41,877 nt of DNA from Lentihominibacter butyricus. GTDB lineage: Bacteria > Bacillota > Clostridia > Peptostreptococcales > Anaerovoracaceae. Position numbers and translations under genes: made by a program. Below, one piece after another: positions 17,864 through 25,123 of this stretch. The notes beneath the pieces were generated by a model. That model was not told where the DNA came from, made no database searches, and worked only from the letters and a program-made list of their open reading frames with translations. The stretch covers positions 1-41,877 of the forward strand of contig NZ_JAOQJP010000017.1 in NCBI RefSeq assembly GCF_025567305.1, in the 5' to 3' direction. Numbering within the stretch: the first letter of the stretch is position 1; the number at the start of each line of letters is the position of its first letter.

Positions 17864-18652
17864 TTATTTCCCGTCACGATTCCTGTACGGCCTGTGCGGT
17901 CTCTTTTCAAGGAATGCCGCAACCGCCTCGGTCCTGTCGTCGCTCCTGTAGCACTCTGCGAACAGATCCTGCTCCAGTCCGAGCGCGTCCTGCAGCGGCA
18001 GCTCCAGCCCCTGCTTGATCGCCTGACGCATCAGTCTTACAGCATTAGGCGATTTATCTGCGATCACAGATGCGACCTCCATCGCCTTGTCCATCAGCTC
18101 ATCTTTTTCCGCCAGATACTCTACCAGATGGAGCCTGTAGCACTCCTCCGCGCTAAGCATCCTGCCCGTAAGCAGTATGTCCGCAGCACACGACGGTCCC
18201 ACGATCCTCGGCAGCAGCTGTGTTGCGGTCCAGCACGGTATGCCTCCGAGATTTATCGTCGGCACTCCGATCTTTGCAGTCTTTGCAGCGATCGTTATAT
18301 CGGCCGCAAGTATCAGTTCCATACCGCCGCCCAGCGCATACCCGTCCACTGCCGCGATCACCGGAATCGGGCTGTTGTATATCGCCATTGCGCATGCCTG
18401 CCCTCTCCTCGAAAAATCCGCAGCTGTATCTTCGGTCAGCTGGCTTTCCTCGTTTATATCGCCGCCGGCGGTGAACGCCTTGCCTATAGAGCTGTTCAGT
18501 ATTATCACGTAATTATCGGGATCCTTTCCTGCTTCTATAACCGCTTCAGTCAGCTCCCTGAGAGTCTGTGAACGAAATGCGTTCAGCACCTTCGGACGAT
18601 CGATCGTCACGAACGCTATGTGTCCTTCTTTTCTTACCAGTATATCTTCCAT
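17864..18652 (-). CDS. Crotonase-fold protein (enoyl-CoA hydratase/isomerase family)
   Basis: The protein has 262 residues. It has the crotonase oxyanion-hole segments KAFTAGGDI (near 58-66) and GYALGGGMEL (104-113), with a glutamate at 112. The second catalytic glutamate of true hydratases is replaced: the usual P-E-I reads P-T-I at 131-133, and the following glycine-rich turn reads GGIPCW. Hydration is therefore doubtful; isomerase, decarboxylase or another CoA-ester reaction is possible. Start ATG 18652 follows AAGGGGGCAAAAGGCAA. No beta-oxidation partners lie nearby. It sits 32 nt after the response regulator gene and may share its transcript. Confidence 0.85.
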   Translation of the reverse strand: MEDILVRKEGHIAFVTIDRPKVLNAFRSQTLRELTEAVIEAGKDPDNYVIILNSSIGKAFTAGGDINEESQLTEDTAADFSRRGQACAMAIYNSPIPVIAAVDGYALGGGMELILAADITIAAKTAKIGVPTINLGGIPCWTATQLLPRIVGPSCAADILLTGRMLSAEECYRLHLVEYLAEKDELMDKAMEVASVIADKSPNAVRLMRQAIKQGLELPLQDALGLEQDLFAECYRSDDRTEAVAAFLEKRPHRPYRNRDGK

Positions 18653-18684
18653 TTGCCTTTTGCCCCCTTCCGCAATATCTTTAT

Positions 18685-19440
18685 CTATATCTTTTCAAAG
18701 CACAGCCAGTCGCTGCATGCTCTCGTATTGATCTCGCTCGCCGCCGGCCTGTACCGCTCTCCTGTCGCATCTGCCAGTATCTTCACCAGGCTGTCCCTTA
18801 TCATGATGTAAAACGAGCGCCTGCACTGTTCGACGAGCACAGCGTTGCCTCTTTCCTCAAGAAGCATATGCTCCATCACGGTGAAAGCGTCGTAAACGAT
18901 GATCTCCACGCGTTTTTCGTGAAAAAACGCAGCCACATCGCGCGGCCCCTTTCCTGCAGCCTTCTTTATTACAGCCGAAAACTCCTTCTTTATATGAGTC
19001 TCCCACAGTTTTCTTTCCTCGGGTCTTATCACATCGCTCACAGGGCGCATCTGTTTCAGCTCTCCTGCGCACTTCAGCAGTGCTTCCTCGAGCTGCTGCG
19101 GTTCTATCGGCTTCAATATATATTTGACGATCCCGACGTCCACGGAATCCAGCACTGTCTGCATTTCGCTGACCGTCGAGGTTATTATTATCCTGCATGC
19201 CGGATACCGTTTCCGGATCTCCCGGATCATCTCCATACCGTCCATACCCGGCATTATCAGATCAGCGACGACGATATCAGGCTCGGTCCTGCCGAGCTTC
19301 TCGAGCGCGGTCGTCCCGTCGGCAGCCGTGATCACATTCGCGACACGCCTTGACAGGAATTTTTTGAGCTCCGACCTTGTCTCCGGTTCGTCCTCTGCAT
19401 AAAGGACCGTCAGCGTTTTAAGATATTCCATGTTTTCCAT
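18685..19440 (-). CDS. Response regulator: REC domain fused to a DUF2294-like domain
   Basis: The protein has 251 residues. Residues 7-125 are a receiver domain with the acidic pair E16/D17, phospho-acceptor D60 in VVADLIMPGMDG, T87/S88 and K110 in KPI. Residues from about 134 to 251 are not a DNA-binding domain. They resemble DUF2294: a GKGPRDV stretch, strands with EIIVYDAFT and a C-terminal region with ADATGERY. The output mechanism is unknown. ATG 19440 follows GAGGAGG with 6 nt spacing and overlaps the kinase stop by 23 nt, so the two are coupled. I recognise the domain from memory of the family and could not search it. Confidence 0.85.
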   Translation of the reverse strand: MENMEYLKTLTVLYAEDEPETRSELKKFLSRRVANVITAADGTTALEKLGRTEPDIVVADLIMPGMDGMEMIREIRKRYPACRIIITSTVSEMQTVLDSVDVGIVKYILKPIEPQQLEEALLKCAGELKQMRPVSDVIRPEERKLWETHIKKEFSAVIKKAAGKGPRDVAAFFHEKRVEIIVYDAFTVMEHMLLEERGNAVLVEQCRRSFYIMIRDSLVKILADATGERYRPAASEINTRACSDWLCFEKI

Positions 19441-21391
19441 CGTCAGCCTCCTCTGTATCTCCGAGTTCCGCGCCGCATGACAGCGGCAGCACGATCACGC
19501 ATGCCACTCCGCCGTCCGCATTATTCAGCGAAATGCTGCCGCCCATGCTTTTCTCCAGTATGTCTTTCGATATCGGCAGCCCCAGTCCCGTGCCGTTTTC
19601 GCCCTTTGTCGTGAAGTACGACGTGAACAGATTTTTCTGCACGTTTTCGGAAAGCTGCGGTCCGCGGTTGTATATCATTATCACTGTCGCCGCGCCGGCT
19701 TTTTCACGCGAAGCTTCCCGTGAGGTATCCTGTGCTTCTCCCGCCGTACTGTACACCGAGATACGTATCAGCCTTTCATCCTGCGGTATGAGGCATGAAG
19801 CATCTATCGCATTCGTCATTACATTGAGTATGACATGATAAAACGCATTCGGATATCCCGGTATAGTCAGCCCACAGTCCGCTTCCGTTTCAACGTTTAT
19901 ATTGTTCCTTCGCAGCGGGTCAGTCATCAGCTGGAGCGCCGCATCGATCACCGTCACCGGTGAAAACATGCTCGGCCCGTCCTCAGGCTTCAGATATTTG
20001 TTGAAGCTGTCGATCGTCTCGGACATCATCCTCGTGATCTTCTGCGTCTTCTCTACATAATCACGAAGTACACCTGCAGTCAGTTCTCCATGCATATAGT
20101 CATCCGACAGATTTCCCATTATCAGATTGATGTTGTTTAGCGGCTGCTTCCACTGGTGCGCAACGTTCGTCATGTATTTTCCGGTCTGAGCAAGTCTCGA
20201 CTGATTGGCGATCATGATATCCTTGTTTCGCTGCAGTGAAATGTGCTTCTTTACAAGACGCGCCATGTCGTCTTCATCCTCTATCTCCCGTCTGTCCTCC
20301 TCCGGTATGCTGTTTTCAAGATCCATCAGCTTCAGGAGATGCAAAGCCTCGCGCATCGGGTAGTCATATCTTCTAAGGATAAGATATATCCCTGCTGTCA
20401 GCATGATAAACAGACATATCGAAAGCGTGATGATCAGCACCTTTACAAGAGTAACGGGAGCAAATATCGTGCTTTCCACGTTCGATACCACCAGTATCCA
20501 GTCATTGCTCAGCCTCGACCAGCTTATCAGCATATCCTCGCCGCCGACGCTGCGCGTCACTGCGCCCTTTTCTTCTCTCTTGAGCGGTGAATCCTCCTCC
20601 GCCGCCATTTCATTGAGCTCGATCTTCAGCAGTTTATCGTATTCGTCAAACGAGTCCACTATAGATTTTCCATCCTTGTTGAAAAGTGCGATGTCGCCCT
20701 TGCTTTCGAGATCCGTGCTCATCACCATGTCTATCGTGTTCTCCGTATTGATATCTATTCCCATCACGCCTATCAGCGTATCGCCTTCGAACACGGCTCT
20801 GGAATACGTAAGGATCTGCTCGTCGATATCAGGATCGTATATCGGCCCGACCCATACACCTTTCCCCGGATTATTCACAGCATCGAAATAAAATTCCATA
20901 TATTCCGCATCATATTCTGTAAAGGCCTCCAGATACTTGCCGTTTGCTGCCGCATCCAGAAAAGAGATGTTTCCGTTCTCGTCATAGACATACCATATCT
21001 CATACCCTTCCTTCTGCCCTACGAGGTCCACGTCGAATGTGAAGAACAGCCCCACCGTATTCTGCAGATCTTTTATCGAATTGTACAAAACCGGGTCGAA
21101 CCTTTTTATGTACTGATCTACGTACTTCGGGTCCGCCCGGTATTTTTCCATATCAAAAGTACTGGTCACGGCTGCACTCATCGCATTTACCGTTCCTTCC
21201 GCGTTTTCCAGTACTGAACTCATCTGGTTCGCACTGTTCGCCGTCTCATTTGTTATCTCTCCGATTATAGCCTCGCGCAGTGCGTTTCCGTATGAGTTTA
21301 TACTCAGCATCGAAAGCAGAGAAAACAGAGTCCCGAAAAGCATCACAACGATCAGAATCGTATTTCGCAATCTCCTGTTCATATACTGCAT
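19418..21391 (-). CDS. Sensor histidine kinase with extracellular dCache-like domain
   Basis: The protein has 657 residues. A first membrane helix lies at about 9-31. An extracellular region of about 290 residues resembles a dCache sensor, with motifs such as WVGPIYDPDIDEQILTYSRA. A second helix lies near 325-345. The cytoplasmic H-box is VAHQWKQPLNN with H412, a type seen in HQWRQPL kinases. The ATP-binding domain has NVMTNAIDA and GTGLGLPIS. It would detect a small extracellular ligand and phosphorylate the overlapping downstream regulator. The ribosome site is unclear; ATG 21382 is an alternative start. Confidence 0.9.
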   Translation of the reverse strand: MQYMNRRLRNTILIVVMLFGTLFSLLSMLSINSYGNALREAIIGEITNETANSANQMSSVLENAEGTVNAMSAAVTSTFDMEKYRADPKYVDQYIKRFDPVLYNSIKDLQNTVGLFFTFDVDLVGQKEGYEIWYVYDENGNISFLDAAANGKYLEAFTEYDAEYMEFYFDAVNNPGKGVWVGPIYDPDIDEQILTYSRAVFEGDTLIGVMGIDINTENTIDMVMSTDLESKGDIALFNKDGKSIVDSFDEYDKLLKIELNEMAAEEDSPLKREEKGAVTRSVGGEDMLISWSRLSNDWILVVSNVESTIFAPVTLVKVLIITLSICLFIMLTAGIYLILRRYDYPMREALHLLKLMDLENSIPEEDRREIEDEDDMARLVKKHISLQRNKDIMIANQSRLAQTGKYMTNVAHQWKQPLNNINLIMGNLSDDYMHGELTAGVLRDYVEKTQKITRMMSETIDSFNKYLKPEDGPSMFSPVTVIDAALQLMTDPLRRNNINVETEADCGLTIPGYPNAFYHVILNVMTNAIDASCLIPQDERLIRISVYSTAGEAQDTSREASREKAGAATVIMIYNRGPQLSENVQKNLFTSYFTTKGENGTGLGLPISKDILEKSMGGSISLNNADGGVACVIVLPLSCGAELGDTEEADDGKHGIS

Positions 21392-21447
21392 TATAACTCA
21401 ATCAGGCCAAAAACGAAACATCATATTATCGGGTTCTGCACGCGATC

Positions 21448-21501
21448 CGGCACAGCGTGCCGCTGCACCCGGAAGCCATGAGGACTTCCCGCACTGTGCG
21501 G
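21448..21501. repeat. Three consecutive short hairpins in a 117-bp intergenic gap
   Basis: CGGCAC-AGC-GTGCCG (21448-21462), GGAAG (21471-21475)/CTTCC (21485-21489) and CCGCA-CTG-TGCGG (21489-21501) stand side by side. None has a T-tract. They lie after the permease stop and before the kinase, and may stabilise the permease mRNA end. Confidence 0.5.
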
Positions 21502-21508
21502 CTTTCCA

Positions 21509-23788
21509 TCATTCTGCGCCCTTCAGCGCCTCTACCATGTCTATCTTCCTGTTCTTCCTCGCTATCATCAGGCTTACAAACAGAGACACTGCCAGTGTCA
21601 TCAGGGTGCTGAACAGGTAAGTGCCTGCACCTGTCATCAGCCTCATTTCATACTCGGAAGCCATCGCATCGAGCAGATACTTCAGCACAGCTCTTCCCGC
21701 CGGTATGCCTATGATTATTCCTATAACCGTCACCCACATATTCTGACTTACCAGCAACCTGCCTATTTCCCTGTCCTTGAATCCTACGACTTTCAGTGTC
21801 GCCATCTCGCGGTACCGCTCGGTATAGCTCATCACGCCGAGATTGTAAAGCACAACTATGCCGAGTATCGCAGCTGCGACTATGAGCACGGCGAGCATCA
21901 TGTTCATTATTTCCATAAACGTATCGAACGAATCCATGATGGACTGTTTCGACTGTACGCTGGAGATACTGCTGTCCTTATCCACATCTTTCTTGTCTGC
22001 AGCGGTATATATCGAATCGATCGAATATCCTATGCCGAGCTCGTCAGCGTATTCCGGCGAGATCACGATGTTTTCCGAAACAGATCTGATCACACCGGCT
22101 ATCCGCAGCTCGTACTCATCGTCCGATCCGTACGGACTCACCGTGATATGGCTGCCCTTTTTCAAGCCGTATTCGTCAGCGAGTCTCTTGCATACATATG
22201 CACCGCTGTCTCCTATCTTTTCATAGCCGTCCTCTATCGCCGGGAAACGCACTTTGTCGTTTTCCACACTGTATATGTCAAGTGCCACGGCCTTGTCCTC
22301 TATCTGCACGCTCACCGAGCAGCTGTAATCCCCGTCATACCTGTCGAGGAGCGCCTGCCGCTGCGCATCGGTCGCATCCTCCGCTACATGTATGCATGAC
22401 GAATAGTTGGAAGCGCCGGTATAATAGAGATCCAGGAATCCCTCCATCGTATCTCTCATTCCCAGCGATCCGACCATCAGCAGCGTGCAGCCTATGATGC
22501 CTGTCATACTCATCAGCGTCCTCGTCTTATGCCTCATGATGTCTCTGAGGTTCCATCGCGTACCGAATCCGCATTTTTCCCAGAGAGCGGTCCTTTCTAT
22601 GAGATGCTTCTTCATCTTCTTCGGAGTATACGGTCTCAGCGCATCCGCAGCTGTTCCCTGAAGCATCTTTTTCACGGAAAGGTATCCTATCAGCGTCATC
22701 AGAACGATCAGCGCTATTATGATCACGCTGCAGAACCACGGCATGCAGAGCTTCCACTCCGGCATATCCAGATATGTACCCATCGAGCCGTCCGGGTTCA
22801 TGATGAACCACGCTACGAAATATCCCAGCGCGATGCCGGCTGCCGAGCCTGCCACTGCGACCATGAAGGCGTACGAAGTATAGTGTCTTAGTATGCGCCT
22901 GTCTTTGAAGCCGAGCGCCTTCAACGTTCCGATCTGTGTCTTTTCCTGAGCTGCCAGCCTGTGCATCGTCGTGACCATAGTCAGTATCGCGATCAGCAGG
23001 AACAGCACCGGCAGTACTGATCCCATCGTTTTGCCTTCTTCAGATTCGCCGGCAGCTCCGGAATACGAACCGTTCTCATCCTTTGTCAGAATAAGCGTCG
23101 TCCTGCCCAGCGCATCATCGACAGCCTCGGTGAATGCTTTCCTGCCGCTGTCGGATATAACATTTATCTGAGGGTAGAAAGCCATTCCGACCGCATCCTC
23201 GTACATCGCCGGTGATATATAAGCATAACCGTAGGTTTCCAGATCCGGCATCAGCTGAGTTTCATCGCGCACGCAGATCAGATATTCCGACGACTTGATC
23301 AACCCTTTCACTTCGCCGCTGATCTCAAGATTTCTGTACGAAAGCGTCATCTCGTCGCCGATCTTCACATCGTTGGCAGCGGCATATTTGTCAGAAAGCC
23401 ATATCCCGTCGCTGCTATCCGGATCGTATTTTTCGCCCTTCATCAGCTTGAAATCCGATATCCCTTCATCCTCGACTGCTGTCAGCGCAAGGGATTTTCC
23501 CTTTTCGCCCTTTACATCCGCCTGAACGGAAATGAACCTCGACGCCGTTTTCGCTTCATCAAGATCTTTTATCTTGTCCACATCCTCTTTCGAAAATCCC
23601 TGCTGCGATACGATCCTGTAATCCGCAAAGTGGGTCTCTTCAAAAAAAGCGCTCGTATTTTTATCTATGCTGTACCACTCCATGTTGAAGCCGACAAAGA
23701 TACCGACTCCCAGAGCGACCATCAGTATCATCGAGATGAACTGCGCTTTGTACAGCCCCATAGTTCTCCATAATTTCCTGAACAGCAT
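21509..23788 (-). CDS. ABC transporter permease with two FtsX domains
   Basis: The protein has 759 residues. A first helix lies near residue 15, then an extracellular domain, an FtsX three-helix bundle (about 255-370), a second extracellular domain and a second FtsX bundle near the C-terminus (about 635-750). This is the MacB/BceB-like large permease layout that pairs with a separate ATPase. I prefer ATG 23788, two nucleotides after the ATPase stop and 7 nt from GGAG, over the earlier in-frame start at 23806. Substrate is unknown; lipid, peptide or drug efflux are the usual roles. Confidence 0.9.
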   Translation of the reverse strand: MLFRKLWRTMGLYKAQFISMILMVALGVGIFVGFNMEWYSIDKNTSAFFEETHFADYRIVSQQGFSKEDVDKIKDLDEAKTASRFISVQADVKGEKGKSLALTAVEDEGISDFKLMKGEKYDPDSSDGIWLSDKYAAANDVKIGDEMTLSYRNLEISGEVKGLIKSSEYLICVRDETQLMPDLETYGYAYISPAMYEDAVGMAFYPQINVISDSGRKAFTEAVDDALGRTTLILTKDENGSYSGAAGESEEGKTMGSVLPVLFLLIAILTMVTTMHRLAAQEKTQIGTLKALGFKDRRILRHYTSYAFMVAVAGSAAGIALGYFVAWFIMNPDGSMGTYLDMPEWKLCMPWFCSVIIIALIVLMTLIGYLSVKKMLQGTAADALRPYTPKKMKKHLIERTALWEKCGFGTRWNLRDIMRHKTRTLMSMTGIIGCTLLMVGSLGMRDTMEGFLDLYYTGASNYSSCIHVAEDATDAQRQALLDRYDGDYSCSVSVQIEDKAVALDIYSVENDKVRFPAIEDGYEKIGDSGAYVCKRLADEYGLKKGSHITVSPYGSDDEYELRIAGVIRSVSENIVISPEYADELGIGYSIDSIYTAADKKDVDKDSSISSVQSKQSIMDSFDTFMEIMNMMLAVLIVAAAILGIVVLYNLGVMSYTERYREMATLKVVGFKDREIGRLLVSQNMWVTVIGIIIGIPAGRAVLKYLLDAMASEYEMRLMTGAGTYLFSTLMTLAVSLFVSLMIARKNRKIDMVEALKGAE

Positions 23789-23789
23789 A

Positions 23790-24491
23790 TCACCACTCCA
23801 CTTCATCAGCGCTCATCGGATGAGCCTGTTCCTCGTACGATTTTATCCTGCCGTTTTTCACGTGTATCACAACGTCCGCCATCTTCGCAATGTTCTGGTT
23901 GTGAGTCACGATCACGATCGTCTTGCCGTAGTTTCTTGCCATGGAAAGCAGCAGCTTCAGGACTTTCACGCCTGTTTCTGAGTCCAGTGCGCCTGTCGGC
24001 TCGTCACACAGGAGGATCCCCGGGTTCTTTGCAAGGGCTCTGGCGATGGAAACTCTCTGCTGTTCTCCGCCGGAAAGCTCCGACGGGAAACTGTTCAGAT
24101 GATCCTCCAGTCCCACTTCCTTAAGCATCTGTTCCGCAGGCAGCGGGTCCTTAGTTATCTCCTTTACGAGTGCAACATTTTCCTTTACCGTAAGCGTCGG
24201 CACGAGATTATAGAACTGGAACACAAATCCTACCGTATCCGCTCTGTATTCTGCCAGTTCATCATTTGAAAGCGTCGATATGTCTCTGCCTCCGACGATT
24301 ATCCGGCCTTCTGTCGGACTGTCCAGTCCTCCGAGAAGATTGAGCATAGTGCTCTTGCCCGCTCCGCTCGGCCCCAGGATCACTACGAATTTCCCCTCGT
24401 CTATACTCATATCCACTCCGTCGAGGGCCCGCAGCTGATGTTCTCCGCTGGTGTACACGCGGGAAACATCCTTGAATTCTACAATTGCCAT
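23790..24491 (-). CDS. ABC transporter ATP-binding protein (LolD/MacB type)
   Basis: The protein has 233 residues. It has Walker A GPSGAGKST, Q-loop FQFYNL, signature LSGGEQQR, Walker B ILLCDEPTG and switch VTHN. It energises the FtsX-type permease encoded immediately downstream. The start is preceded by GAAGGAGAAAC. Transcription starts from a promoter overlapped by a TetR-type operator about 60-100 bp upstream. Confidence 0.95.
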   Translation of the reverse strand: MAIVEFKDVSRVYTSGEHQLRALDGVDMSIDEGKFVVILGPSGAGKSTMLNLLGGLDSPTEGRIIVGGRDISTLSNDELAEYRADTVGFVFQFYNLVPTLTVKENVALVKEITKDPLPAEQMLKEVGLEDHLNSFPSELSGGEQQRVSIARALAKNPGILLCDEPTGALDSETGVKVLKLLLSMARNYGKTIVIVTHNQNIAKMADVVIHVKNGRIKSYEEQAHPMSADEVEW

Positions 24492-24546
24492 AATGTTTCT
24501 CCTTCTATATATTAATACTTTGTTTTGCTTCGCGCTTTCTTCGCGC

Positions 24547-24566
24547 GTTAGTTTGCATTAACTAAC
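24547..24566 (-). promoter_or_regulatory. TetR-type operator at the ABC transporter start site
   Basis: GTTAGTT (24547-24553) and AACTAAC (24560-24566) form a perfect inverted repeat with a 6-bp spacer. It lies just downstream of the -10 box, over the predicted start site, where a bound repressor would block transcription. No TetR gene is in the window. Confidence 0.7.
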
Positions 24567-24569
24567 TAG

Positions 24570-24598
24570 ATAATAAAACTATTCCTCTCTAAAGTCAA
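24570..24598 (-). promoter_or_regulatory. Sigma-A promoter of the ABC transporter pair
   Basis: On the minus strand TTGACT (24598-24593) and TATTAT (24575-24570) are separated by 17 bp. Confidence 0.8.
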
Positions 24599-24634
24599 TA
24601 TGTCATCTCCACTCAAACACAAATTCCCGCTGAT

Positions 24635-24651
24635 GTCGTGTTTTACACGAC
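24635..24651. repeat. 17-bp perfect palindrome
   Basis: GTCGTGT-TTT-ACACGAC lies between the two divergent promoters (minus-strand ABC promoter and plus-strand RNA promoter). It could be an operator or an RNA hairpin. Confidence 0.6.
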
Positions 24652-24739
24652 TGCTTCTTATCGCTTCCTCATATCCGGCTGAAACACTGTCGCTCCCGCT
24701 GCACGACCCGGGAGAGTATTTGAAAATTTCAGAAAAGTG

Positions 24740-24769
24740 TTGACAAAGGTTTCTCTCTTTTGATAAAAT
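24740..24769 (+). promoter_or_regulatory. Promoter of the non-coding RNA/leader
   Basis: A perfect TTGACA (24740-24745) and TAAAAT (24764-24769) are separated by 18 bp. Confidence 0.8.
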
Positions 24770-24775
24770 CATACG

Positions 24776-24906
24776 TGGAAATGCTGATCGGTACTTTCAC
24801 ATACACCGGGCGGGATTTCAATGTACTTGCTTTATCGGGAAGTTGAAAAAAACGGGAGATAACAGGCTCTCGCAGGATCAACGCATATTTTGCGTTGATT
24901 TTTTTT
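24776..24906 (+). ncRNA. Candidate structured small RNA or attenuated leader
   Basis: This interval of about 130 nt runs from a strong promoter to a Rho-independent terminator and holds no plausible gene. Visible helices are GTG(G)AAA/TTTCAC (about 24776-24800), TTCAA/TTGAA (near 24819 and 24844) and CGGGAG/CTCTCG (near 24853-24872). The terminator ATCAACGCA (24877-24885)/TGCGTTGAT (24891-24899) ends in a T-tract of about 8. It is either a free-standing small RNA or a premature-termination leader of the lipoprotein gene. I recognise no known riboswitch or 6S consensus. Confidence 0.55.
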
Positions 24907-25123
24907 ATGCAGCAATATCGGTTTTGATATTGCTGCAGACCATAAGACAGCAGGTAGCGCACGTCAGCGCATCCTGTCATCTGTAACGGCAAAGGCTGCA
25001 TCCGGGGAACAGTCATCACACATGTGCAGCTTTGCCTGAAGTCAGATCACTGGGTTCGGAAAGGAGGTATTATCTGCCCAGATACCGACAAGCACTGATA
25101 TTGATAAATTAGGAGGATATTAT
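24907..25123 (+). promoter_or_regulatory. Hairpin-rich leader of the M28 lipoprotein gene
   Basis: Three helices follow the terminator. GCAGCAATATC (24909-24919) pairs perfectly with GATATTGCTGC (24926-24936). CAGG-TA-GCGC (24951-24960) pairs with GCGC-AT-CCTG (24967-24976). GGCAAAG-GCTGCA (24988-25000) pairs with TGCAGC-TTTGCC (25025-25036). A first AAGGAGG near 25070 has no start codon behind it and lies beside a GGTAT/ATACC hairpin; the working site is AGGAGG at 25111. Confidence 0.55.

Noticed and set aside
24566..25019. Minus-strand frames across the leader of the M28 gene
   Set aside because: They overlap clear promoters, operator and hairpins on both strands and lack ribosome sites.
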